Shown here one piece after another: positions 29,846 through 37,326 of a stretch of DNA of 37,326 bases (the stretch's first letter is position 1; each line of letters starts with the position of its first letter). Both the position numbers and the translations under genes were made by a program. Below the pieces are notes generated by a model that saw only the letters and a list, made by a program, of their open reading frames with translations, did not search any database and had not been told where the DNA came from. Location: NCBI GenBank assembly GCA_947473395.1, contig CANJEC010000002.1, positions 1 through 37,326 of the forward strand, written 5' to 3'. Source of the stretch: Actinomycetota bacterium (GTDB taxonomy: Bacteria > Actinomycetota > Acidimicrobiia > Acidimicrobiales > Microtrichaceae).

Positions 29846-31006
29846 TCAGACACAACTACCTGTGCTGACTACTGCACCCGTTCCCTGCTGAAGGAGTTGA
29901 CTCAACTCGGTTGCAGAGAGCGCATACGCAACCCCGGGCTTATCGGGGGCAATTGCGACAGCAACCCCAATCGCAGAACCATCCGCACGTAAGACTGCGC
30001 TACCCGAGTCTCCGGGTTCTAGGTTGCTGCCCAGAACTAGAAGATCTCGAGTGACTTTGCTGCGGTCGTAGATGTCGTAGCCGCTTGCGTCCACCCGCTC
30101 ACCGACTTCGAAAGGCGAGGGGGCAAATGGCCCTCCGCCCGGAAAGCCCATCACTAGGCCTCGGTCCCCAACGGCGGGAGTAGCTAGAGGTAAAGCTGGC
30201 CGATTGAGGTCCGTAGCAATCAGGGCAAGATCAACCGATGGGTCAAAGGCAACCACCTGGCCAGTGGTCACTTCCCCTTCGTCAGCGGTTACCACCTGCA
30301 CTGATGTCGAACCGGACACCACATGAGCGTTCGTGGCAATCAGGTTATCGCCCACAAAGAACCCGCTACCCGCCTGAACTCGATCGCAGGCCGAGGCCTC
30401 AATACGTACGGAACTTCTTGATGCGGCAGTGAGTTGATCCTGCGAGATTGGGCTTCCCTCGGGAGGAGCAACGATCTCAGGAGCTGATCGAAGCCCGGAG
30501 AACACCTGGGGAAACTCGCCTCCCGTGAGTTGCCGCTCCAGGTCTGTGATCTGCGATGGAGGCGACGGTAGCGAGTTGCTGATCTCTCGAGCAATGACAG
30601 ACCCTCGTGCGGCCGAAGAAGGCCACCCCTTCGTCTCGGCCATAACGGGCAGAATCAGCCAAGCCAGAACAACGACCCCGAGGACTCCGAGCAGTGCACC
30701 TCCAAGCGCATCAAGGCCTCGCGCCGCACTGCTATCAACTCCGCGTCGCAGCCATGATCCAACGGTCGAACCGATGGCCTGCCCAACCATGAACGCAAGG
30801 AACAGCACAGCCGCACTCAGCGTCAAGATTGCAATGTCAGAACTCACACCAGACAACCTGCTGAGTTTGGGTAACAGCAACAGAGCCAGACCTAATCCAG
30901 CAGCTGCGCCCAACCATCCGGACAACCGTTGCAAGAATCCAAGCTTCCATCCCCCATAGGCGCCAAAGGCCGCCCCGGCAACGAGGATTCCATCAAAAAG
31001 ATTCAT
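29846..31006 (-). CDS. CvpA-domain membrane-anchored trypsin-like serine protease (MarP-like)
   Basis: N-terminal TM segments (MNLFDGILVAGAAFGAYGGWKLGF...), protease motifs NAHVVSG, VDLALIA, LEPGDSGSAVL. Confidence 0.88.
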   Translation of the reverse strand: MNLFDGILVAGAAFGAYGGWKLGFLQRLSGWLGAAAGLGLALLLLPKLSRLSGVSSDIAILTLSAAVLFLAFMVGQAIGSTVGSWLRRGVDSSAARGLDALGGALLGVLGVVVLAWLILPVMAETKGWPSSAARGSVIAREISNSLPSPPSQITDLERQLTGGEFPQVFSGLRSAPEIVAPPEGSPISQDQLTAASRSSVRIEASACDRVQAGSGFFVGDNLIATNAHVVSGSTSVQVVTADEGEVTTGQVVAFDPSVDLALIATDLNRPALPLATPAVGDRGLVMGFPGGGPFAPSPFEVGERVDASGYDIYDRSKVTRDLLVLGSNLEPGDSGSAVLRADGSAIGVAVAIAPDKPGVAYALSATELSQLLQQGTGAVVSTGSCV

Positions 31007-31051
31007 CCCGCTGCGAGCATCGAACGGCACTTGAGGCGGCCTTGTGACACT

Positions 31052-31825
31052 TCAGGATCCACCTAGCCGAGCGTGAGTCAAGAATCCCGTGTGAGCGACC
31101 ATCCGATGATCTGGTCGCACTGCTTGGCCTTCCACGTACCAGCCCCGCTGAAGAACCTCAAGAGTCTCACATGCAAAAAATGATGCTTCAGCAAGCGCTT
31201 CTCGGAGCCGAGCGACCTGGGTAACGCTTGGGGTGTAGGCCAAGAAGATTCCGCCCGTGCGCAAACTCGTTGCAGCGTGAGGTACGACCTGCCACGGCTC
31301 CGGTAAGTCGAGGACGACCCGGTCGAGGTCCTTTTCGTCGATGCCCTCGTAACAGTCGCGCAGCTCGACGCGGTACCGACTCAGAACATCAGCACCCAGA
31401 AATTGTTCCACGTTTTTTTGAGCACGAGATGCAAAATCCTCTCGAATCTCGTAGCCCACGATATCTGCGCCAGCGCGCAGCATGCCCATAGACAGCGCAC
31501 CCGACCCGACCCCAGATTCAAGGACACGCACACCAGGGCCGATATCAGCAAGCATCAATATCGGACCAATGTCTTTGGGGTAAATGACCTGAGCCCCCCT
31601 TGGCATCTTGAGAATAAAGTCCGACAGCGTGGGCCGGAGCACTGTGAGCACTTGGCCACGCGTGGTGTTGAACTTGGATCCCTCGGCTCGACCAATGATT
31701 TCGTCATGAGCGATATACCCGGAGTGAGAGTGAAACTCCTTACCTATGGTCAGCACTGCCTGATAGCGCCGACCTTTGTTATCAAGGAACTGCACTAAGT
31801 CCCCTTCGGCTAACGGTCCGCTCAT
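31052..31825 (-). CDS. trmI: tRNA (adenine-58-N1)-methyltransferase TrmI
   Basis: YPKDIGPILMLADIGPGVRVLESGVGSGALSMGMLRAGADIVGYEIREDFA...DRVVLDLPEPWQVV. ATGA overlap with the upstream gene. Confidence 0.95.
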   Translation of the reverse strand: MSGPLAEGDLVQFLDNKGRRYQAVLTIGKEFHSHSGYIAHDEIIGRAEGSKFNTTRGQVLTVLRPTLSDFILKMPRGAQVIYPKDIGPILMLADIGPGVRVLESGVGSGALSMGMLRAGADIVGYEIREDFASRAQKNVEQFLGADVLSRYRVELRDCYEGIDEKDLDRVVLDLPEPWQVVPHAATSLRTGGIFLAYTPSVTQVARLREALAEASFFACETLEVLQRGWYVEGQAVRPDHRMVAHTGFLTHARLGGS

Positions 31826-32877
31826 TGTCCTGCCTCAACTTCTCTGGTTGTACCTGATGCCAAGCGTTCTGCTCGGGTAGTTATCCTGACAGATTGAGCA
31901 GCACTGTCCTCCGACCCGCCTCCGACCATGTCATGTTCAACTCTGACTGACCCTCCGGCCTTGTCCACCAATCGACAAAAGGCGCAGAGGGTTGCCGTGC
32001 TCGGTGCCGAACAACGAACGCAGTAGGTGAGTTCTGCGCCAGACCGCGAATCTTGGCCAGCGGGGGACTTCTCGAGATACGCCGTGCGGAACAACTCGGA
32101 TGCTTTCCTCAAGAATCCGGAATAAAAGTCAGACTTCGTTCCCGGTGAAGCAAGCTCTATGGAATTGAGCGCCTCCTTGTAGCCCAGGTGCTTGTTGCCA
32201 GCGGACATGGGGCACTCCTCCACCATGTAGTCAATACCCAAAAGGATGCAGTACGCAGCAGTATCTCGCTCGGAGAGGCGAATCAACGGCTTAACCTTCT
32301 TTGGAAAGCCAGCTCGGGCCTGCAATACCGGCATCTGGCGTGCCAAGTACTCGGTCTGCCACCGCAACACGTTTCCAAAAAGAACTGCGGCCTCATCATC
32401 AAGGTTGTGGCCCGTTACCAAAACATCGTACGAGCCCTCCAGCGCGGCCTTATCAAAGAGGTGCCGTTTAGAGGTACCACAGGCCGAGCAGGGCGCTCTC
32501 CGTGCAGCACGTGCTCCCGTTGGGATGTCGTACCCGTAGTCAGTGGGAAGGTCGATCTCTATCAATCTCAGTCCGCGAGACTCGGCAAAGGCACGTGCAT
32601 ACTCGCCAGAGGTATCGCTATAGCCGTCAATCCCTAAGCCCACATACAGGCCGTCTGCCTCGTAGCCCGACCTCTGTAGCAAATCCCAAACTGCTAGCGA
32701 GTCTTTGCCTCCTGATACAGCAACTAGGACGCGATCCGTGGGTGCCAACATGTCGAACTCTCGGATCGCTCGAGACATCTGCTCTTGGCAGAAACGCAGA
32801 AAGTGATCGCTGCAGAAATTGGAGTTTGCCCTCCGGACATCGATGACAGCCGACTCACGACAAACCACACACTTCAT
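31822..32877 (-). CDS. ttuA: TtuA/Ncs6-type tRNA 2-thiolation enzyme
   Basis: SGGKDS PP-loop; N-terminal CxxC...Cxx[12 protein letters not shown] and [11 protein letters not shown] cysteines (C130, C133, C222); C-terminal CVRC...CAFC. Confidence 0.88.
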   Translation of the reverse strand: MKCVVCRESAVIDVRRANSNFCSDHFLRFCQEQMSRAIREFDMLAPTDRVLVAVSGGKDSLAVWDLLQRSGYEADGLYVGLGIDGYSDTSGEYARAFAESRGLRLIEIDLPTDYGYDIPTGARAARRAPCSACGTSKRHLFDKAALEGSYDVLVTGHNLDDEAAVLFGNVLRWQTEYLARQMPVLQARAGFPKKVKPLIRLSERDTAAYCILLGIDYMVEECPMSAGNKHLGYKEALNSIELASPGTKSDFYSGFLRKASELFRTAYLEKSPAGQDSRSGAELTYCVRCSAPSTATLCAFCRLVDKAGGSVRVEHDMVGGGSEDSAAQSVRITTRAERLASGTTREVEAGQ

Positions 32878-33128
32878 TCTGAGTGCCTAGCGTCCGCTGT
32901 CGAGCTTTGGACCGCCGCTGGCTCAACATCGAAGGCACCACCAGAAATTACGGGGCGAACCTCGACCTCGTCGTCATCCTCAAGCCGGCAATCCCCTGCA
33001 ACGATTGTGCCGTTGCGTATCACCAGAAATGACTCACGATTGAGTTTCAAACGCTCAAGCAGCACCGAAACCAATGCGGGTCCAGGCATGATTACTTCAG
33101 AAGTTGGGTTTCGTAGGCGGACAATCAT
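32874..33128 (-). CDS. ttuB: TtuB/MoaD/ThiS-like beta-grasp sulfur carrier with 20-aa extension beyond the Gly-Gly
   Basis: [64 protein letters not shown] + [24 protein letters not shown] overlap with the ttuA-like gene. Confidence 0.82.
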   Translation of the reverse strand: MIVRLRNPTSEVIMPGPALVSVLLERLKLNRESFLVIRNGTIVAGDCRLEDDDEVEVRPVISGGAFDVEPAAVQSSTADARHSE

Positions 33129-33253
33129 GGCTACATGATGGACGACAGTGCGCCTCTTCTGTGACCAGCCCGAGAACTCTGGCTCTCAAGAGACCCTACG
33201 TATGCAGAGATCCTGCCCATCAAGCGAACCTGCACCCTGCCCGAGGTAGAAAA

Positions 33254-33802
33254 TCAGTCGTACACGGTGACTTTGGTTCGTCTGCGCCGAATCCGATTTT
33301 TGCGGCGGGCAAGCTGCAAGCTGACAGCGCGAGATGCATCGAGTTGACTCGTGGTAGCGGTTAGCTCGCGTGCTACCTTCACTTGCTGTTTGCTCGGCCG
33401 CATCTTCTGATCAAATCGTCTTCCGAGTGCAGCCTCTTTCTGTGCCCGCTTTCGACCACGCTTACTGACTGGAGTAGCTGGTCCCATCCGTCGCTGTGCA
33501 CGCGAGAGCTTTCTGGCGCTGCGAAGCTGCGATTTCGTTGGACGATTGAGCGCTTCGAACCGGCGGTTGAGCGAGCGCTCAGATTTTGCCAGCTTGCGTT
33601 CCCTCCTCGTCGCCGGAGGTCTTGCCACAACGGTATAGCTCTCTCCAGCGCGTAAGCGGACACGCGTGACATCTTGGTCCTCTTTGTGGACTGCCTGGGA
33701 AATCTCTTTTCCGAGGAACTCAGTTCCGCGAACGGCGACACCCGAGGCCATCCCCTCGCCAAAGACGCGTGAGAGAAGCCACTCCCACAAGCTCTGCAGC
33801 AT
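33254..33802 (-). CDS. Basic hypothetical protein with internal duplication
   Basis: 182 aa; hydrophobic N-terminus then two RK.A..E..L.RRF....RP.K.Q...AR.L repeats. TAATG junction with upstream ORF. Confidence 0.6.
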   Translation of the reverse strand: MLQSLWEWLLSRVFGEGMASGVAVRGTEFLGKEISQAVHKEDQDVTRVRLRAGESYTVVARPPATRRERKLAKSERSLNRRFEALNRPTKSQLRSARKLSRAQRRMGPATPVSKRGRKRAQKEAALGRRFDQKMRPSKQQVKVARELTATTSQLDASRAVSLQLARRKNRIRRRRTKVTVYD

Positions 33803-34020
33803 TAGGAGCGGCGAACTTCAATAATTGCGGAGGACCGCTTGCCTCCGCGTCGGCCCAGAAGAAAGACCACAACGAGTACTGCAACGGCAACCCCTGCAGC
33901 TACTGCGACGAGTTGGCTCTTCGCTTCGCCGACCTGATCTAGGGCCTCACCCTGAAGGTCTCCGAGTTTGTTCTTGATGTCTTCACGACTGATCGGAACG
34001 TCTGACCTGTTCTGGCTCAT
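33802..34020 (-). CDS. Small single-TM hypothetical protein
   Basis: MSQNRSDVPISREDIKNKLGDLQGEALDQVGEAKSQLVAVAAGVAVAVLVVVFLLGRRGG. Confidence 0.6.
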   Translation of the reverse strand: MSQNRSDVPISREDIKNKLGDLQGEALDQVGEAKSQLVAVAAGVAVAVLVVVFLLGRRGGKRSSAIIEVRRS

Positions 34021-34054
34021 TGCGATCCCTTGTTCGTTTTGGTGAGCGATGTCT

Positions 34055-34474
34055 TCATGCTGGGTGGGCGCTTGCTGCGTGATGCTTGTTCAAATTGACG
34101 AGCAAACGCCACAGAAACAGCACGACCAACACCGTACCTGCAGCGGCCGTTATGAAATACGGTGCCCAAGAAAAGGTTCCGCCGTCGATCTGGCTTGGGT
34201 CATTAAAAACTGTGAACTGCTGAAGGCCTCGCAGGAGTGCGAGTAACAGCAGAAAGAATCCAAGCCCCATCACCATGGAACCTGCGAACCCGTACCCCAA
34301 GTACCGACCAAGAGTCTTGAGTGGATCCACAGTCTGCTGCTTGGCGTAGCCAGCAACGAGGTCCTTCAATTCGGTGATTTGCCCTACCGGTCCAGACTTC
34401 GATTTCGGCCGGAACTTCTCTGCGAACTGATCTGACAACTTCGCCTCCTGCTTTTCAGACCCCCGTTTTACCAC
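34055..34474 (-). CDS. Two-TM membrane protein (phage-holin-like/DUF1469-like)
   Basis: Two hydrophobic helices (GSMVMGLGFFLLLLALLRGL; YFITAAAGTVLVVLFLWRLLVNL). Confidence 0.55.
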   Translation of the reverse strand: MVKRGSEKQEAKLSDQFAEKFRPKSKSGPVGQITELKDLVAGYAKQQTVDPLKTLGRYLGYGFAGSMVMGLGFFLLLLALLRGLQQFTVFNDPSQIDGGTFSWAPYFITAAAGTVLVVLFLWRLLVNLNKHHAASAHPA

Positions 34475-34569
34475 CCCCGAAGAGTCAGACGTGTTACTAC
34501 GCGGGACCGAGTTTCATGTGGCCACGTAAATCTTGAGCAGCAGGAGTAGCAACCGGAGAGCAAGATTTT

Positions 34570-35253
34570 CTAGTCACCGAACGTTAAGCGTCCTTGTAAC
34601 AAGAGTTCTTGTTCTTCAAGCATCTCGATCAGCAGTTCAAAGCGGGTAGGAAGATCGGGGGCACAGAGCAGTCGACTCCTGTCTAGAGCCCCGAGGGGAG
34701 CCATCGTGGCCAACTCATAGACACGACTGCTGGGGTCGGCACTGAGCTGAGAATCTGCGAGCAACCCCTGAGCTCCCATCTCTACAGCCAACGCTGCCAC
34801 CCGGCGCGCAAGCCGCTCAGCACCTTCAATCAAGGCCTGATCGAGTTGCTGGTCGGTTCGGTCATCTGGCCAGGCAACAACGCTCGCTCTTGGGTATGGA
34901 TCATCTGGCAGCCAAGCAAGCACCCTGATCCGCTCAGTGCCCACGGCGATCAAGACCCAAGACCCATCGGCTTGCTCCTCGGCTTGGGCAATAACTGCTC
35001 TGCATCCGACTTGGCCACGCGTGTCACCGCCCCCAACCTCACTTCCCCGCTCAATCAATACCACCCCGAACTCCTGAGAGTTCGACTGCTCCAAGTCGTG
35101 CATCATCACCCGATAGCGGGGCTCAAAGAGATGAAGCGGCAACCCCATGCCAGGAAGCAGCACCGAGCCAAGCGGAAACATTGGCAGTTCAAGGCCTTCG
35201 ACTACCTGATCCGAACTATCCGGCGAGGATTCCCATGCAGGTTCTTGCGTCAC
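34570..35253 (-). CDS. Stand-alone Lon N-terminal (substrate-binding) domain protein
   Basis: LPMFPLGSVLLPGMGLPLHLFEPRYRVMMHDL...EFGVVLIERGSEVGGGD; no ATPase domain. Confidence 0.88.
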   Translation of the reverse strand: MTQEPAWESSPDSSDQVVEGLELPMFPLGSVLLPGMGLPLHLFEPRYRVMMHDLEQSNSQEFGVVLIERGSEVGGGDTRGQVGCRAVIAQAEEQADGSWVLIAVGTERIRVLAWLPDDPYPRASVVAWPDDRTDQQLDQALIEGAERLARRVAALAVEMGAQGLLADSQLSADPSSRVYELATMAPLGALDRSRLLCAPDLPTRFELLIEMLEEQELLLQGRLTFGD

Positions 35254-35255
35254 AA

Positions 35256-36902
35256 CTATCCTTTTGGCGGTTCCGGTGCGAGGGGAACAAGCGTGTCAAG
35301 TGCCGGCGCATCCGGATAGCTCAACATTGCCTGCAAAACCTCTCGTTGTGTGTTCAGGTCGGCTGCATTCACGTTCCTGCTGCCTGTGTTGATCAGTAAT
35401 GAGAAGCCCAAGTTCTTCTCTGCAGTAGTTGCCAACCAGCCTGACAGAGCAGTGACCTGCAACAAGGTCCCGGTCTTTGCTCGCAAACTGCTACGAAGTG
35501 GCTCAGACAAGAACCGATCATCGAGCGTGCCTGGGTTGCCAGGCACAGCCAAGGAAGTCGCTATTTCGCCTTCGCTCCCTTCGCTAGCCAACAGGGCCGA
35601 GAAGAACGCGCAAGTAACTCGATCATCTGGAGAGAGCCCGGAACCATCAACAAAACTCACACCCTCAGAAGGTAGGCCCGAAGCTGCGACCCACTCCTGC
35701 AAGACTCCAACTCCAGCCGCAGTAGAGCCGGTGCCCCCAGCAGACAGACCGAGCTCCTTGACGAGCAGTTCGGTAGTGGTGTTGTCAGAAAATCGAACTG
35801 CATCGGTAACCAACTGGCTCACTGTTGGAGATTCGACTTGCATCAGTTCGGTGGCACTCTTTGGGGCTACACCGACGCTGGGGTCTGATTCGATGGTAAC
35901 GCCACGCGAGCGAAGCAGCTCGGTCAGCACTGCTGCAGCATGCAAGGTCGGATCATTCACCACGGTGCCGCTGCCATCGACGCCATCATTGACGAGTAGC
36001 GCTGACAGCGGGGCAACTTGGCCCTGGGTGGTGTACCGATCGGGCCAAGATTCAACTGATCGAACTCCGTCGTGACGGGTCTCATCACCAACAACTGAGC
36101 CAGTAATGGTGCGAATTCCAGTGTCATAAATCTGATCAGCGACTTTGTCTAGGTCTGTGAAGGCCTGACCGGCCCGATCAGGACGGCCTGCAAACGAGGC
36201 CGTACTGAGCACGGGGTCACCTCCGCCGACCATGTACAGATTGCCCTGAACAGTCGAGCCATCCGTTGCTTTGCCATCGGTAACAAATTTTGTGCTGAGT
36301 CGACTATTCGGATCGAGGCGATCAAGTGCAGCCGCAGCAACAAGCAGCTTGAGGTTTGAAGCTGGGACGAGCGGTTCGCTTACCTGATACGAAAAGACGG
36401 GATTATTGGAGTCTCGAATCTGAAGACAGGTACTTGCAGGAGCCTTGGCAAGGATGGGACGCAAAGCGGAGTCCAGGTTTCGAGCAGCCACTGGGCGAAC
36501 CACAGCCTCGGCAACTCGACGGGCCGAAAAGACGTCGGTGGAAGCAACTAACGGCGGCCCTGAGGCTGCAGCAATGGGAGTATCCACCTGTTGGGAATAG
36601 CCCACTGCTGCAAGAAGCAAAGCAAACGCTGCAGTACATCCAGCCGCAATCATCCAAGGCCTTGAGGCTCTCTTTGACTGTGACCGGGAGGACTCTAGGG
36701 AGCGGTGTCTCTGGCGGGATTTTCTTCTAACGACGGCAATCTCGGTACCCTCGGCAGACATGTTGCGTTGCTGCTTCGGCACAGCCTGAGCCGCTGCCTG
36801 CGCAGCAGTAGCCCGAAACAAATCAGGGTCGAGTGGGGTTGCACCGGCGCGCTCCGCTGGGGTCTGATCGCGTGTCGGTGGCGGGGGCTCTTCGCTAGTC
36901 AC
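35256..36902 (-). CDS. D-alanyl-D-alanine carboxypeptidase/endopeptidase (PBP4, S13 family)
   Basis: VPASNLKLLVAAAALDRL (SxxK), RFSDNTTTELL (SxN), RAKTGTLLQVTALSGWL (KTG); N-terminal TM anchor. Confidence 0.92.
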   Translation of the reverse strand: MTSEEPPPPTRDQTPAERAGATPLDPDLFRATAAQAAAQAVPKQQRNMSAEGTEIAVVRRKSRQRHRSLESSRSQSKRASRPWMIAAGCTAAFALLLAAVGYSQQVDTPIAAASGPPLVASTDVFSARRVAEAVVRPVAARNLDSALRPILAKAPASTCLQIRDSNNPVFSYQVSEPLVPASNLKLLVAAAALDRLDPNSRLSTKFVTDGKATDGSTVQGNLYMVGGGDPVLSTASFAGRPDRAGQAFTDLDKVADQIYDTGIRTITGSVVGDETRHDGVRSVESWPDRYTTQGQVAPLSALLVNDGVDGSGTVVNDPTLHAAAVLTELLRSRGVTIESDPSVGVAPKSATELMQVESPTVSQLVTDAVRFSDNTTTELLVKELGLSAGGTGSTAAGVGVLQEWVAASGLPSEGVSFVDGSGLSPDDRVTCAFFSALLASEGSEGEIATSLAVPGNPGTLDDRFLSEPLRSSLRAKTGTLLQVTALSGWLATTAEKNLGFSLLINTGSRNVNAADLNTQREVLQAMLSYPDAPALDTLVPLAPEPPKG

Positions 36903-37326
36903 TGCTAACAGAACCGCCTAAGAGATTCCCCGTTGGCAGAAAAGCTTCAGGGCAACCATCGATCAATGGCAGGTCTCGCAGAATTCGATAACGACTATGT
37001 CTCCACATGTGGCCAAGTGCTATCACTGCGCGATCGGCTGAGCTGTAACACAAGCGCCCCGTGCTGCGAACCGTGGCTGGACCGGCATTGTCTCCAAAGG
37101 CTACGGCGAGCTCGGTTGCAGTCAGAATTGGTTTTCCGGTTGCTACAGATACGTCGTGGGCGGCCTGCGCGAATCGTGCATCTTGTCTCTGGTGATACGC
37201 AATGATCCGCTCCACGTCAGCCTCATCGGCAAACGGACCTTCGCTGAGCATCCGAGCTTGATTGGATTGAATCCCAATTCCTAGATAAATGACTGCGTCG
37301 ACTTGCGGGTGAGAGGCAACAAGTTC
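36895..37326 (-). CDS. C-terminal part of ATP-grasp / NDP-forming acyl-CoA synthetase-like protein (5' truncated by the window edge)
   Basis: Frame open upstream of the listed ATG (..LVASHPQVDAVIYLGIGIQSNQARMLSEGPFADEADVERI..GKPILTATELAVAFGDNAGPATVRSTGRLCYSSADRAVIALGHMWRHSRYR). Confidence 0.6.
   Translation of the reverse strand, partial: ELVASHPQVDAVIYLGIGIQSNQARMLSEGPFADEADVERIIAYHQRQDARFAQAAHDVSVATGKPILTATELAVAFGDNAGPATVRSTGRLCYSSADRAVIALGHMWRHSRYRILRDLPLIDGCPEAFLPTGNLLGGSVSSD

Overview
The window is about 37 kb of an actinobacterial chromosome, mostly coded on the minus strand. Its core is a complete Pup–proteasome locus: ARC/Mpa, Dop, Pup ending GGQ, PrcB, PrcA, PafA and PafB/PafC. It continues into tatB–tatC–helY-like helicase. 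Nearby are lepB, GDPD, DUF3866, a CocE-like hydrolase, a ThyX-like fusion, M20 and MDR enzymes, a MarP-like protease, a Lon N-domain protein and a PBP4-type carboxypeptidase. The most notable system is an overlapping three-gene cassette next to the Pup locus: a TtuB-like beta-grasp protein, a TtuA-like tRNA 2-thiolase with its Cys/Zn/Fe-S signatures, and TrmI. This predicts coupled s2U/T54 + m1A58 tRNA modification. The TtuB-like protein reads ...VISGG and then a 20-residue tail, so it looks like a pro-form that needs C-terminal processing, a few kb from Pup, which itself needs deamidation. Other points of interest are a duplicated ThyX-like protein whose signature motif is split between its halves, an apparent CTG start for the helicase at the tatC stop, nested mutually exclusive palindromes between arc and a ferredoxin gene, a GH43-like lipoprotein between arc and dop, a basic protein with an internal 31-aa duplication, and an RGG-rich protein with an acidic tail and a possible internal start. 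All calls come from reading the sequence and the supplied ORFs. No database search or folding program was run.
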